Assembly (NCBI GenBank): GCA_964554185.1
Contig: CAZKNJ010000001.1
Span: forward strand, 25,267-89,266
DNA length: 64,000 nt
Direction of reading: 5' to 3'
Origin: CAZKNJ01 sp964554185
GTDB lineage: Bacteria; 4484-113
Both the position numbers and the translations under genes were made by a program. Each line of letters begins with the position of its first letter. Position 1 is the first letter of the stretch. The notes below the pieces were generated by a model that ran no database searches, had not been told where the DNA came from, and worked only from the letters and a program-made list of their open reading frames with translations. Below are positions 41,696-50,357 of this stretch, one piece after another.

Positions 41696-44173
41696 ATGGC
41701 GGAATACGACTTTAAACGCATCGAAGAACACTGGCAGCGTGAGTGGGCTGCCGCCGATGCGTTCGCCGCGAAGACGCCCACAGAGCGGGAGAACAAAGCC
41801 TACGTTCTCGTGCAGTTTCCCTATCCTTCCGGCGAGCTTCATATGGGCCATTTGCGCGCCTACGCTATCGGTGATGTGGTCGCTCGTTACCGGCGCCTGC
41901 AGGACCGCAATGTGCTCAATCCCATGGGCTGGGACGCCTTCGGCCTACCGGCGGAACAATCCGCCATTGACCACGGCGTCCACCCGCGTGCGCTAACCGA
42001 GCAGGCTATCGTAAATTACCGCCGGCAGCTTATGAGCGCAGGCATCAGCTACGACTGGAACCGCGAAGTGGACACGAGCTCTCCGGAGTACTACCGCTGG
42101 ACGCAGTGGCTCTTCCTCAAGCTTTATGAGCTGGGGCTGGTCTACAAGAAGCTCGCGCCGGTGAACTGGTGCCCCAACCACGGCGTGCTGGCCAACGAGG
42201 AAGCCGCCGATGGCACCTGCTGGCGCTGCGACGCGCCGGTGATCCGCCGCAACCTCTCCCAGTGGTTCGTGCGCACCACCGAATTCGCCGAAGAGCTGCT
42301 GGCTGGGCTAGAGGAGATGGAGGGCTGGCCGGAGAACTTCAAGGCGATGCAGCGCAACTGGATCGGCCGCAGCGAGGGCACGCGTATCACCTTTGAGATC
42401 CCTGCGCTCGGCGAGCAGGTCGAGGTCTTCACCACCCGCGCCGACACGCTTTACGGCGTCACTTTCGTTAGCATCGCGCCGGAGCATCCGCTGGCCGACC
42501 GGCTGGCGGAAGCGGGCGGCACGGCGGATGAACTCAAAGCGTTCCGCGAGCAGGTAGCGAAACAGACGACCATTGAACGCTCCACGGACGAGCGCGACAA
42601 GGTAGGCCTCAACCTGGGCGTGACGGCGAAGCACCCGCTGACCGGCGCTGAAGTCGCCATCTTCGCCGCGGACTATGTGCTGATGGAGTACGGCACCGGC
42701 ATCGTCATGGGCGTCCCCGCCCACGACACCCGCGACTTCGCCTTCGCCCATAAGTACGGCATTTCCATCGTCCGCGTGATCAATAACGAAGACGGAACCG
42801 AGTCCGAGCTGCCTTTCACCGATTACGGGATGATGGTCAACTCCGGCGATTACGACGGTATGGCCAGCCGCGACGGCATTAGGCGCCTCAACGCCGACCT
42901 CTCCGCGCGCGGCAAGGGCGGCGGGACTATCCAATACAAGCTGCGCGACTGGCTGGTTTCACGCCAGCGGTACTGGGGCGTGCCCATCCCGATGGTGAGC
43001 TGCGGGAAGTGCGGTCACGTGCCGGTCCCCTACGAGGAGCTTCCGGTGCTGTTGCCGGAAGCGGTGGAGTTCAGCGGCGAAACCGACGCCCGGCTGGCCA
43101 CCAACCGCGAGTTCATTGAAACCAAGTGCCCGAAATGCGGCGGTCCAGCGGAGCGCGAAGCAGACACCATGTCCACCTTCGTCTGCAGTTCCTGGTATTA
43201 CCTGCGCTACACCGACCCGCACAACGCCACCGCACCGTTCGACTCGGAGGTCTGCAACGCGTGGATGCCGGTGGACAACTACATCGGCGGCAAGGAGCAC
43301 GTGGTCGGCCATATGCTCTACTCCCGGTTCATCTGCCACTCGCTGCACCGCGCCGGCTTGATCAACTTCACCGAGCCGTTCTTGCGTTACTTCTCGCAGG
43401 GCATCCTCTACAAGGACGGCGCGAAGATGAGCAAGAGCCGGGGGAACGTGGTGAGCATTGACCACTTCCTGGAGCGCTACGGCGCCGACACCGGCCGGAT
43501 GATCAGCCTGTTCTGGGGGCCTCCGGAACGCGACGTGGAGTGGCAAGAAGGTGGCGTGGAAGGGTGCTTCCGTTTCCTCAAGCGGTTGCACGCGTTCTAC
43601 ACCGAGGTCTGGCCGCAGGTCGCAGGCGCGGGCGAGCACGACAGCTCCGACGAGAGCGCCGGAGCCAAGGCTATTCTTCACGCGCGCCACCTCGCGGTCA
43701 AGGACATCACCGAGAGCATGGACGCCTGGCGGCTCAACACCGTCGTCAGCTCGTTGATGGTCTTCCTCAACCAGCTTACTGAGGCCTGGGAGGGGATGGA
43801 CGAATCCCGCAGGGCCGACGCCAACCTCCGCGCGCTGATGGCCGAGGCGCTGGTCACGCTCGCGGTGATGCTCTCGCCCATCGCGCCGCACCTCGCCGAG
43901 GAGCTCTGGCATCTGTTCGGGCAGAAGGATTTCGTGATGCACTCGCGGTGGCCGAAGTACGACGAGAGCTTCCTGGCGCAGGACGAGGTGGAGTACGGCA
44001 TCAGCGTCAACGGCAAACCGCGCAGCCGCATCGTGCTGCCGGTGGATATGCTGGACGACGAGGTTCAGGCGTGCGCGCTCGCCGACGAGAAGGTCATCCC
44101 GCATATTGAAGGCAAGAAGGTCGTCAAGGTGATTGTCATCCGCGGCCGTCTGGTCAATATCGTCGTCAAGTAG
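41696..44173 (+). CDS. leuS: Leucyl-tRNA synthetase
   Basis: 825 residues, normal bacterial length. HMGH in FPYPSGELHMGHLRAY is the HIGH motif, and KMSKS is present in GAKMSKSRGN. The CP1 editing domain with GVPAHDTRDFAFA keeps the conserved aspartate that hydrolyses mischarged tRNA. Zinc-type cysteine pairs CGKCGHVPVPYEELP and CPKCGG are present. ATG at 41696 is chosen since the earlier open frame precedes the promoter. Confidence 0.95.
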   Translation: MAEYDFKRIEEHWQREWAAADAFAAKTPTERENKAYVLVQFPYPSGELHMGHLRAYAIGDVVARYRRLQDRNVLNPMGWDAFGLPAEQSAIDHGVHPRALTEQAIVNYRRQLMSAGISYDWNREVDTSSPEYYRWTQWLFLKLYELGLVYKKLAPVNWCPNHGVLANEEAADGTCWRCDAPVIRRNLSQWFVRTTEFAEELLAGLEEMEGWPENFKAMQRNWIGRSEGTRITFEIPALGEQVEVFTTRADTLYGVTFVSIAPEHPLADRLAEAGGTADELKAFREQVAKQTTIERSTDERDKVGLNLGVTAKHPLTGAEVAIFAADYVLMEYGTGIVMGVPAHDTRDFAFAHKYGISIVRVINNEDGTESELPFTDYGMMVNSGDYDGMASRDGIRRLNADLSARGKGGGTIQYKLRDWLVSRQRYWGVPIPMVSCGKCGHVPVPYEELPVLLPEAVEFSGETDARLATNREFIETKCPKCGGPAEREADTMSTFVCSSWYYLRYTDPHNATAPFDSEVCNAWMPVDNYIGGKEHVVGHMLYSRFICHSLHRAGLINFTEPFLRYFSQGILYKDGAKMSKSRGNVVSIDHFLERYGADTGRMISLFWGPPERDVEWQEGGVEGCFRFLKRLHAFYTEVWPQVAGAGEHDSSDESAGAKAILHARHLAVKDITESMDAWRLNTVVSSLMVFLNQLTEAWEGMDESRRADANLRALMAEALVTLAVMLSPIAPHLAEELWHLFGQKDFVMHSRWPKYDESFLAQDEVEYGISVNGKPRSRIVLPVDMLDDEVQACALADEKVIPHIEGKKVVKVIVIRGRLVNIVVK

Positions 44174-44187
44174 TTGGGGGACACCCG

Positions 44188-44613
44188 ATGAGCATGCAGG
44201 AGAAGGTCATCGCCTTCGCCGCAGGCGCGATTCTGCTGGCTTCGGTGGTGCTGGGATACACCGCCCTGTTCGCACAGCCCAAGCTGGGCAAGCCCATCAC
44301 CGCACTGCCGGGCGTCGCCGCCGACCAAACGACCGGCGAACTGTCAATTGTGCTGCCCGACCCGTCGGCCGATCCCGCGCCCGCTCCCAAAGAACCGCCC
44401 CCGCCCGCGGCTGTCTTCCCACTGGACTTGAACCAGGCCTCGGTGCACGAGCTTACGCTACTGCCGGGCATCGGCCCGGTGCTGGCCCAGCGCATCATTG
44501 ACCACCGCAAGGCGCTGGGGCGCTTCGATAGCGTCAGCCAGCTGCAGGACGTCAAGGGCATCGGCCCCAAGAAGTTCGCCGACATCAAAGACCTGGTGAC
44601 CGTTGGTGAGTGA
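44188..44613 (+). CDS. ComEA-like helix-hairpin-helix protein
   Basis: 141 residues. One N-terminal membrane helix (about 7-28), a Pro-rich spacer, and two helix-hairpin-helix motifs: VHELTLLPGIGPVLAQRIIDHR and LQDVKGIGPKKFADIKDL. ComEA proteins bind DNA outside the inner membrane and pull it in during competence. No other com gene is near, so competence is only suggested. GGGGG precedes the ATG. Confidence 0.8.
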   Translation: MSMQEKVIAFAAGAILLASVVLGYTALFAQPKLGKPITALPGVAADQTTGELSIVLPDPSADPAPAPKEPPPPAAVFPLDLNQASVHELTLLPGIGPVLAQRIIDHRKALGRFDSVSQLQDVKGIGPKKFADIKDLVTVGE

Positions 44614-44902
44614 GCTGTTGCAGGAAACCGAGGGCGGCGTCATCCTCCAGGTTAAGGTCTCTCCCGGGGCCAAGCGCAACCAGGTCAAGGGCGTGGACGC
44701 CGGCGCGCTGAAGGTTGCGGTGACCGCGCCGCCCGAGAAAGGCAAAGCCAACGAGGCGGTGGTGGAGCTGCTGGCGGACTACTTCGGCCTGCCGCGCCGG
44801 GAGGTGAGCATTCTGCGCGGGCATACTTCGCGCAGCAAAGTTGTGATGCTTACGGGAGCGTCAATTGAGGATGTGAAAGCGAAGCTCGGCTTGCTGTTCT
44901 AA
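44606..44902 (+). CDS. DUF167 (YggU-type) protein
   Basis: 98 residues. VILQVKVSPGAKRNQVKG, VAVTAPPEKGKANEAVVELLADYFGLPRREVSILRGHTSRSKVV is a clear DUF167 signature. Function is unknown across bacteria. GTG at 44606 overlaps comEA-like by 8 bases; TTG at 44603 is an alternative. Three bp from the convergent rpmB stop. Confidence 0.8.
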   Translation: MSELLQETEGGVILQVKVSPGAKRNQVKGVDAGALKVAVTAPPEKGKANEAVVELLADYFGLPRREVSILRGHTSRSKVVMLTGASIEDVKAKLGLLF

Positions 44903-44904
44903 GG

Positions 44905-45117
44905 CTACTCGCCCTTCTTCTTTCTGATCCGCACCGGCTTGGCCATTGTCCGCAGCGCGCGCATGCAGATCTTCATCTTGGTCTTGTTGCCGTTTTCGTC
45001 CAGCACGGTGACCGTGCGCAGGTTCGGCAGCCAGCGCCGCTTGGTGTGCCGCTGCGAGTGGGAGACATTGTGTCCCACCAGCGGTTTCTTGCCGGTTATC
45101 TCGCACTTTTTCGCCAT
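44905..45117 (-). CDS. rpmB: 50S ribosomal protein L28
   Basis: 70 residues. MAKKCEITGKKPLVGHNVSHS and RRWLPNLRTVTV are typical of L28, with a very basic end. C5 is present but the other three zinc cysteines are missing, so it is the zinc-free form. The start is ATG 45117, with GGGGAAG upstream; longer frames are not supported. Confidence 0.9.
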   Translation of the reverse strand: MAKKCEITGKKPLVGHNVSHSQRHTKRRWLPNLRTVTVLDENGNKTKMKICMRALRTMAKPVRIRKKKGE

Positions 45118-45158
45118 ATCGGCTTCCCCGCGGGCGCAGGCCCGCTGAAGGGCGGATG

Positions 45159-45187
45159 AGGATAGCACAGGGGTAGTAGGGTGTCAA
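45159..45187 (-). promoter_or_regulatory. Near-consensus promoter of rpmB
   Basis: On the minus strand, a perfect TTGACA (45187-45182) is 17 bp from TATCCT (45164-45159), which also has TGC before it. It is the only perfect -35 box that I found in the window, fitting a strong ribosomal promoter. Confidence 0.65.
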
Positions 45188-45216
45188 CCGGAGTGGCGGC
45201 GAACGCGCTGGTGTTC

Positions 45217-45225
45217 TGTTACAAT
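45217..45225 (+). promoter_or_regulatory. Extended -10 of the pseudopilin-like gene
   Basis: TGTTACAAT; predicted leader about 49 nt to the GTG at 45281, with GGGAGGGGTGAAG close to the start. Confidence 0.45.
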
Positions 45226-45280
45226 AATATGTGTCCATGAGATTGAGCCGGTCACATGCGCCTGGGAGGGGTGAAGCGGC

Positions 45281-46195
45281 GTGAAGCCAGCAGCCCGCAA
45301 GCGCCTGGCGCAAGTCCTCTGGACCATCCTGTTCTTCGGCCCACCGTTGATTCTAGTTGGTTCAGGAGTCGCCAGCTTTCTCAGCAACCTTGGCACAGGC
45401 CCCAGCCCCAAGGAGTACAACGAGCGGGTGGCACCACAGCACTGTGAGGCTCTAAGCACTGCCTTGAATGTGTACTTCGGCAGGTATGGTGCGTATCCTC
45501 CAGAGCTTTACGGTGGTCCGAAAAGATGGAAGGACCGGAACAATAGGCGTGTTACCACTCCAAGTCCTGATCCCTTTCTGCGGGAAGGAATCATCAGGAG
45601 CTACCCGAGGAATGACCTCCTGCGAAACACAACCCCTAGCGGATTTGACCCAAGATTCGATCCCTATTCGAAATACACGATACACAACCTAGTGTCGTCT
45701 CCCAACGATATCGTAGTCCAACATTACATGGCTGTTCTAACGGAGTGGATTGATCACTATAAAGAGCGTGCTACAGAAGACCAGTATAGGGAATGCCTAG
45801 AGAATGCTGTGTCCTTCCTGAGGAACGGTGGGAGGATGCAGGCAGCGGGAGGTATTCGAGGTGCGAGCGACTCAGGAGAAGAGGGCCTCGGATACAGTAT
45901 AACTCCGCTGAGACTCAGCAGGCTATTATGGCACGATGTGCGCTTTTGTTCAGCACCGCGCATTATGGAAGGGAATTTTGGGTATACCCGCGGAGAACAT
46001 GTGGGCAACAGTGAGACAAACGCGCTATTGTGGATATACGGAAGCTTACCAGACAGAGAGCAGCATTTTGGCCTGGACCTATTGAACGCAGAGACTGGCG
46101 AGCTAAAGCCCGATGGCATCCCTGACGGCATCTGCATTCTCTACGAACTCAAGGATGGTGAAGTCGTCAACGTCACCCGCGCGGAGGATATGTAG
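45281..46195 (+). CDS. Membrane-anchored protein of unknown function (pseudopilin-like C-terminal part)
   Basis: 304 residues. One N-terminal membrane helix (VLWTILFFGPPLILVGSGVASFL). The next stretch, CEALSTALNVYFGRYGAYPPELYGG, is like the substrate part of type II secretion G pseudopilins, though there is no prepilin cleavage motif. The last part holds TNALLWIYG and DGIPDGICILYELKDGEV, as seen in some planctomycete-type exported proteins. GC content looks lower than around it. No family named with confidence. Confidence 0.5.
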   Translation: MKPAARKRLAQVLWTILFFGPPLILVGSGVASFLSNLGTGPSPKEYNERVAPQHCEALSTALNVYFGRYGAYPPELYGGPKRWKDRNNRRVTTPSPDPFLREGIIRSYPRNDLLRNTTPSGFDPRFDPYSKYTIHNLVSSPNDIVVQHYMAVLTEWIDHYKERATEDQYRECLENAVSFLRNGGRMQAAGGIRGASDSGEEGLGYSITPLRLSRLLWHDVRFCSAPRIMEGNFGYTRGEHVGNSETNALLWIYGSLPDREQHFGLDLLNAETGELKPDGIPDGICILYELKDGEVVNVTRAEDM

Positions 46196-46221
46196 AGCAA
46201 GCGAGCTGCGACCTCTCCCCC

Positions 46222-46230
46222 TGCTACAAT
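46222..46230 (+). promoter_or_regulatory. Extended -10 of the hypE-type gene, leaderless
   Basis: TGCTACAAT ends 7 nt before ATG 46238. The ATG at 46229 lies inside the -10, so it cannot be used. Confidence 0.55.
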
Positions 46231-46237
46231 GGCGCGC

Positions 46238-46871
46238 ATGGCCAAGACGATTGGGCTGGCGCACGGCAGCGGCGGCACCAAGACCCGCGAGCTGGTGGAG
46301 GTGTTCCGCCGGCGGCTGGGCAATGTGGTGCTGGACGCGCTGGATGACTCCGCGGACCTCGCCCCGGCGGCGCTGGGGCTGGAGGCCGGCGGGCGCGTAG
46401 CCTTCACCACCGACTCTTTCACTGTGACGCCGCTCTTTTTCCCTGGCGGGGACATCGGCAAGCTCGCGGTCAACGGCACGGTGAACGACCTCGCCTGCCT
46501 CGGCGCCATCCCGCGCTTCCTCTCGCTGGGCGTCATCATTGAGGAGGGCTTCGGCTTCGCCGAGCTGGAGCGCATTGTGGAGAGCATCGCGCAGGCCGCG
46601 GCGAAGGCGGGGGTGCAGGTCGCCTGCGGCGACACCAAGGTCGTGGGCCACGGCCAGGCCGACGGAGTGTTCATCAACACCAGCGGCCTCGGCGCCATCC
46701 CCGCCGGAGTGGAGCTGGGCGCGCACCGGGCCCAGCCGGGCGACATCCTCATCGTCACCGGCCCGCTGGGCGACCACGCCATCACCATTGCGATTGCCCG
46801 CGATAAGCTGCCGATTTCGTCAGACCTTCAAAGCGACTGTGCGCCGCTGACGGGCGTGGTGCAGGCGGCGC
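46238..46871 (+). CDS. hypE: HypE-like AIR synthase family protein, cut by the assembly gap
   Basis: The first 211 residues are present; the 3' end is lost in the N run. LAHGSGGTKTRELVEVF, FTTDSFTVTPLFFPGGDIGKLAVNGTVNDLACLGA and VACGDTKVVGHGQADGVFINTSGLG match HypE, which helps make the CN ligands of NiFe hydrogenases. Full-length HypE has about 330 residues and ends in a cysteine, which cannot be checked. The PurM-like fold is also found in ThiL and SelD, but the fit is best to HypE. No other hyp gene is in the window. Confidence 0.7.
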
Positions 46872-46971
46872 NNNNNNNNNNNNNNNNNNNNNNNNNNNNN
46901 NNNNNNNNNNNNNNNNNNNNNNNNNNNNNNNNNNNNNNNNNNNNNNNNNNNNNNNNNNNNNNNNNNNNNNN
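46872..46971. other. Scaffold gap (100 N)
   Basis: Exactly 100 N, the usual placeholder for an unknown distance. A continuous frame running through it from the hypE-like gene to tilS is an artefact. About 350 bp of hypE plus any intergenic DNA is missing. Confidence 0.95.
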
Positions 46972-46995
46972 TCGGGCGAATTGCTCCCGCGCATC

Positions 46996-47004
46996 TGCTA
47001 ACAT
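46996..47004 (+). promoter_or_regulatory. Extended -10 of tilS, leaderless
   Basis: TGCTAACAT ends 7 nt before ATG 47012, setting the start codon. Confidence 0.45.
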
Positions 47005-47011
47005 TGACACG

Positions 47012-48622
47012 ATGAAGGCGAACGCAGGACTCCCTTCCGATCCGCTGCTGGCGGAGGTGCTCAGCTTCGCGCCACTGTGGGATGCGGTCGCTGAGCTTTC
47101 TCACCCCGACGGAATCCACTTCTACCTGCTTTTCTCCGGCGGACCCGATTCGTTGGCGCTGGCGCTCACGCTGGAGCGCTTCACCGCGTTAGCATCCAAG
47201 GCGCAAGGTAAAGCCATCAAGGAGCTGCTGGCGCTCAACCTGCCTCCGGCTGCATCTAAGGCTGCGCGCCACTTCTTCAGCCGTAAGCGAACGGTCAAGC
47301 TGACACTGCTTCATCTGAACCACCGGCTGCGCTCAGGCGCGGACGAGGAGCAGGCGTGGGTGCAGGACTTCGCCCGCAAGCGCAAACTCGCCTGCGTCTG
47401 CCGCGCGGTGGATGCGGCGAAGTATGCCGCCACGCATAAGATGAGCGTGGAAGAAGCGGGGCGGGTGCTGCGCTACCAGCTGTTGCAGGAGCATTTGCAG
47501 CGCGAGCGGAACACCCTCGGCTTCACCGCCCACACGCTTAACGACAACGCCGAAAGCGTGCTCTACGCGCTGGCGCAGCGCACCGGCATCTCCGGCCTGA
47601 TGGGTATTGCGCCGTCGCTGCACGGCCGCATCCTCCGCCCGCTGCTGGGCGTCCGCAAGGAATACGTTCTTCGCGACCTGAAACGCCGGCGGCAGGACTT
47701 CCTGTTGGACGAGACCAACCTGGTGCCCGACCGCCCGCGCACCTTCCTGCGCCATGAGGTCATCCCGCGCCTGCAGGAGCTCAACCCCAAGTTCCTGGAG
47801 AATGTCCTCGCGACCTGCGAGAATGTCCAGAGTTACGAAGGGCTGTTCCGCTGGGCGCTGAAGGCGGTGTCGGAAATCGCGCAGGCGGAGAACGCGCGCT
47901 GGCACGCGCTGCTGCCGCTGCCGCTGCTGCCCGGCTGCGTGTGGCACGCCTTCGCTCCCGCAAGCTGGGGCGATGACATCGGCGATAGCTTGACGGTCAT
48001 CTTCCACCACCTGCTGCGCGGCTTCGGCGCGCCGCTGGACTGGAACGAGAGCGTGCGGCTGTCCGGGTGCGTCCGGGCGTCCGAGCCAGCGCGCTTCACC
48101 CCCGGCGGCAAAGCATCGCTGGAATACCTGCCGGAATCGGGCTGGCTGCTCATTGTGCGCAGCGCTGAGACAGCTGAAATGGAGCTTGGGGAAGGGAGTA
48201 TTCAGGTGGGCGCTGGCGTCGTGAAACTGGAACGGTTGGAAGGCTCCGCCCTGAACCAGGAGCTTGATGCTCTGCACGCCCGCGAGCCCAAGTTCGACTT
48301 TGCACCTTCACCCGGCTTGGATGCGCCAACCGCAGCATTCAATGCAGTACTGGCGGCAGGCGCAGGTTTGCCGCTCAAACTGCGGTCAGTGAAGCGCGGT
48401 GATCGAATGGAGCTTCCGGGCGGCGAGGGCACCGCCAAGCTGTCGGATGTCTTCACCAACGCCAAAGTACCCCGTGCCTTACGGGGCAACTGGGCAGTTT
48501 TCGCCGATGCAGCAGGAGAAGTCCTGTGGCTGCCGGGACTGGTTCGGAGCGGCGCCGCTCGAGTTCCTGCGGGGGCGAAGACCGCTTGGTTGTTAACATA
48601 CTCGCCTACAGGGAAGGTGTAA
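47012..48622 (+). CDS. tilS: tRNA(Ile)-lysidine synthase
   Basis: 536 residues. The PP-loop LFSGGPDSLAL, then LLHLNHRLRSGADEEQAWV and GFTAHTLNDNAESVLYALAQRTGISGLMGIAP are core TilS motifs, and later VRKEYVLRDL and DETNLVPDRPRTFLRHEVIP. The C-terminal TilS substrate domain follows (GDRMELPGGEGTAKLSDVFTNAKVPRALR). It converts C34 of tRNA-Ile to lysidine. An insertion of basic residues lies after the PP-loop (about 55-95). Confidence 0.9.
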   Translation: MKANAGLPSDPLLAEVLSFAPLWDAVAELSHPDGIHFYLLFSGGPDSLALALTLERFTALASKAQGKAIKELLALNLPPAASKAARHFFSRKRTVKLTLLHLNHRLRSGADEEQAWVQDFARKRKLACVCRAVDAAKYAATHKMSVEEAGRVLRYQLLQEHLQRERNTLGFTAHTLNDNAESVLYALAQRTGISGLMGIAPSLHGRILRPLLGVRKEYVLRDLKRRRQDFLLDETNLVPDRPRTFLRHEVIPRLQELNPKFLENVLATCENVQSYEGLFRWALKAVSEIAQAENARWHALLPLPLLPGCVWHAFAPASWGDDIGDSLTVIFHHLLRGFGAPLDWNESVRLSGCVRASEPARFTPGGKASLEYLPESGWLLIVRSAETAEMELGEGSIQVGAGVVKLERLEGSALNQELDALHAREPKFDFAPSPGLDAPTAAFNAVLAAGAGLPLKLRSVKRGDRMELPGGEGTAKLSDVFTNAKVPRALRGNWAVFADAAGEVLWLPGLVRSGAARVPAGAKTAWLLTYSPTGKV

Positions 48623-48625
48623 GTT

Positions 48626-49378
48626 TTGGACGCAAACACTCGCTTTGTCTATCGAGCATCCGTACTCAATGAGTTGAAACTGCTTACCGGCGCTGAGCCC
48701 AAGGAGCAGGACGGCCTGGCATTCGCTGCCGGCGGCGATGGAGTAGGAGTGCTGGCAGTTCTGGATGAAGCCGCCAGTCTGGAGAAGCTGCTTGGTTTCG
48801 TTCGCGGGCTCATCGGAGCCGGTGGGAAGTTCCCCCAAGTGATAGTCCCCGCTCCACCTTCGGAGGAGATTCACGAATACTTCTACGTCTATGACTTCGG
48901 CGAGACCGCCTGCGAAGTCTCGGTGTTGGCCAAGGCGACCAAGGTGAAGAGCACAACTGGCGTAACCGTGGAGCCTGCACTCGGCCTGCCTGACGAGCTT
49001 GCGTCCGGCCTGGCGGAATCGATGCCCTGTGAGGATGAAACCGCCAGTCGCCTGCTCTCTTCTAGCGATGAGGGCCTTGTCGCTTTGCTTGCGTGGAAGG
49101 ACGGAGCTGCTGTAGGCGCGGCGGCGGTGTTCTGCGCGGATGTGGAGTGCCGGCTGGCGGGGCTCTTCACCTTGCCCTCTGCTCGCGGTCAGGGGGTTGG
49201 ACGCGCCCTGCTAAGCCACTTTCTGGACACCGCACAGGCACGCGGCTCATTGCTGGTTACCTCGGTCTATCCGGCGGAAACGGACTTCAAGTTCTACCTG
49301 GCCAAGCACGGCTTCAGCGACCTGCTGCAATGGCGGAGGTATACCCCGCCCGAGCCTGGTTTCCGCGAAGGCCTGTAA
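48626..49378 (+). CDS. GNAT-family N-acetyltransferase
   Basis: 250 residues. The C-terminal half holds AAAVFCADVECRLAGLFTLPSARGQGVGRALLSHFLDTA, with RGQGVG as the acetyl-CoA pyrophosphate loop, then the end strand FKFYLAKHGFSDL. The first about 120 residues resemble no domain that I know and may set the substrate. TTG start 4 bp after tilS, so co-transcription is likely. The substrate is unknown. Confidence 0.75.
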   Translation: MDANTRFVYRASVLNELKLLTGAEPKEQDGLAFAAGGDGVGVLAVLDEAASLEKLLGFVRGLIGAGGKFPQVIVPAPPSEEIHEYFYVYDFGETACEVSVLAKATKVKSTTGVTVEPALGLPDELASGLAESMPCEDETASRLLSSSDEGLVALLAWKDGAAVGAAAVFCADVECRLAGLFTLPSARGQGVGRALLSHFLDTAQARGSLLVTSVYPAETDFKFYLAKHGFSDLLQWRRYTPPEPGFREGL

Positions 49379-49384
49379 GCGGGC

Positions 49385-49390
49385 TATAAT
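49385..49390 (+). promoter_or_regulatory. -10 box of the UbiA-family gene, leaderless
   Basis: TATAAT ends 7 nt before GTG 49398, after the GNAT stop codon. Confidence 0.6.
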
Positions 49391-49397
49391 CTGGCGC

Positions 49398-50357
49398 GTG
49401 CAGCGCCTGCGCCACTTCCTCGGGCTTATCCGCTTTGAGCACACGGTGTTCGCGCTGCCGTTCGCGCTGGTTGCCGCCATCTGCGCCCAGCGCTGGGTGA
49501 ACTCCCAGCTTGCCTTCAGCGGTGAGCTTCCCCTATTCGCTCCATCCAACAAGTGGGACACGCTGCTCCACGGCGTCATTCCCATCCAGCCGGGCGCAGC
49601 GGGCGTCTTCCCTAGCCTTTATGACCTCGGCTTCATTCTGCTCGCCATGGTTTCCGGGCGCACGCTCGCCATGCTGGCAAACCGCATCATTGACGCCGCC
49701 ATAGACGCCCGCAATCCCCGCACGGCTTCGCGCCACATTCCGCGGGGCGTCGTGACATTGCGCCAGGCTGCTCTGTGGGCGGTTTTCTTCGGTGTAGTCT
49801 TTCTCTTCTCGGCGCTCGCTCTGAACCTCTGGTGCTTCCTACTCGCCCCGCTGGCGGCAGCGTGGCTGGTTTTCTACCCCTATGCCAAGCGCTTCACCCC
49901 GTTTGCCCATTACGTTTTGGGAGGCGCCCAAGCCATCGCGCCGCTTGGCGTGTTCCTCGCCGTCACCGCCCACTTCTCCTGGGAGATACTTCCGCTTGCG
50001 CTTGCCGTCGGGATCTGGGTCGGCAGTTTTGATATCTATTACGCGCTGCAGGATGTGGAGTTTGACCGCGTTGAGGGATTGCGCTCCCTGCCAGCCAACT
50101 TCGGGGCTCAACCGGCGATGGCCGCTGCGCTCATCGGGCACCTTGCCACCGGCGCGCTGCTGCTGTGGTCCTGCTACCTCTTTGAGCTGGGGATTACCAT
50201 GGTCGTGGTGACTCTGGCCTTCACCGCCGCGCTCGTTGCCGAGCATCTAATCGTGCGCGCCCGCCGCGAACTCATAGGCTTGGCGTTTTTCACGCTGAAC
50301 GGCGTCACCAGCGTGGCCTACTCGCTAGCGGTTGTCCTCGCAGTGCTAGCCGGCTAG
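49398..50357 (+). CDS. UbiA-family prenyltransferase (UbiA/MqnP-like)
   Basis: 319 residues, about 8 membrane helices. The first Asp-rich motif NRIIDAAIDARNPRTASR and the second DVEFDRVEGLRSLP match UbiA prenyltransferases, which attach a polyprenyl chain to an aromatic acid. The RHIPRG loop after the first motif is typical of the hydroxybenzoate/MqnP branch, so it serves ubiquinone or menaquinone (futalosine) synthesis. No other quinone gene is nearby to decide. The stop shares CTAG with the next gene. Confidence 0.85.
   Translation: MQRLRHFLGLIRFEHTVFALPFALVAAICAQRWVNSQLAFSGELPLFAPSNKWDTLLHGVIPIQPGAAGVFPSLYDLGFILLAMVSGRTLAMLANRIIDAAIDARNPRTASRHIPRGVVTLRQAALWAVFFGVVFLFSALALNLWCFLLAPLAAAWLVFYPYAKRFTPFAHYVLGGAQAIAPLGVFLAVTAHFSWEILPLALAVGIWVGSFDIYYALQDVEFDRVEGLRSLPANFGAQPAMAAALIGHLATGALLLWSCYLFELGITMVVVTLAFTAALVAEHLIVRARRELIGLAFFTLNGVTSVAYSLAVVLAVLAG

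Noticed and set aside
42959..44104. A 381-codon frame antisense to leuS
   Set aside because: Shadow of a certain leuS gene; no family or promoter.
46229..48622. One continuous hypE-tilS fusion protein
   Set aside because: It runs through 100 N, which can hold any number of bases; tilS has its own start and promoter at 47012.
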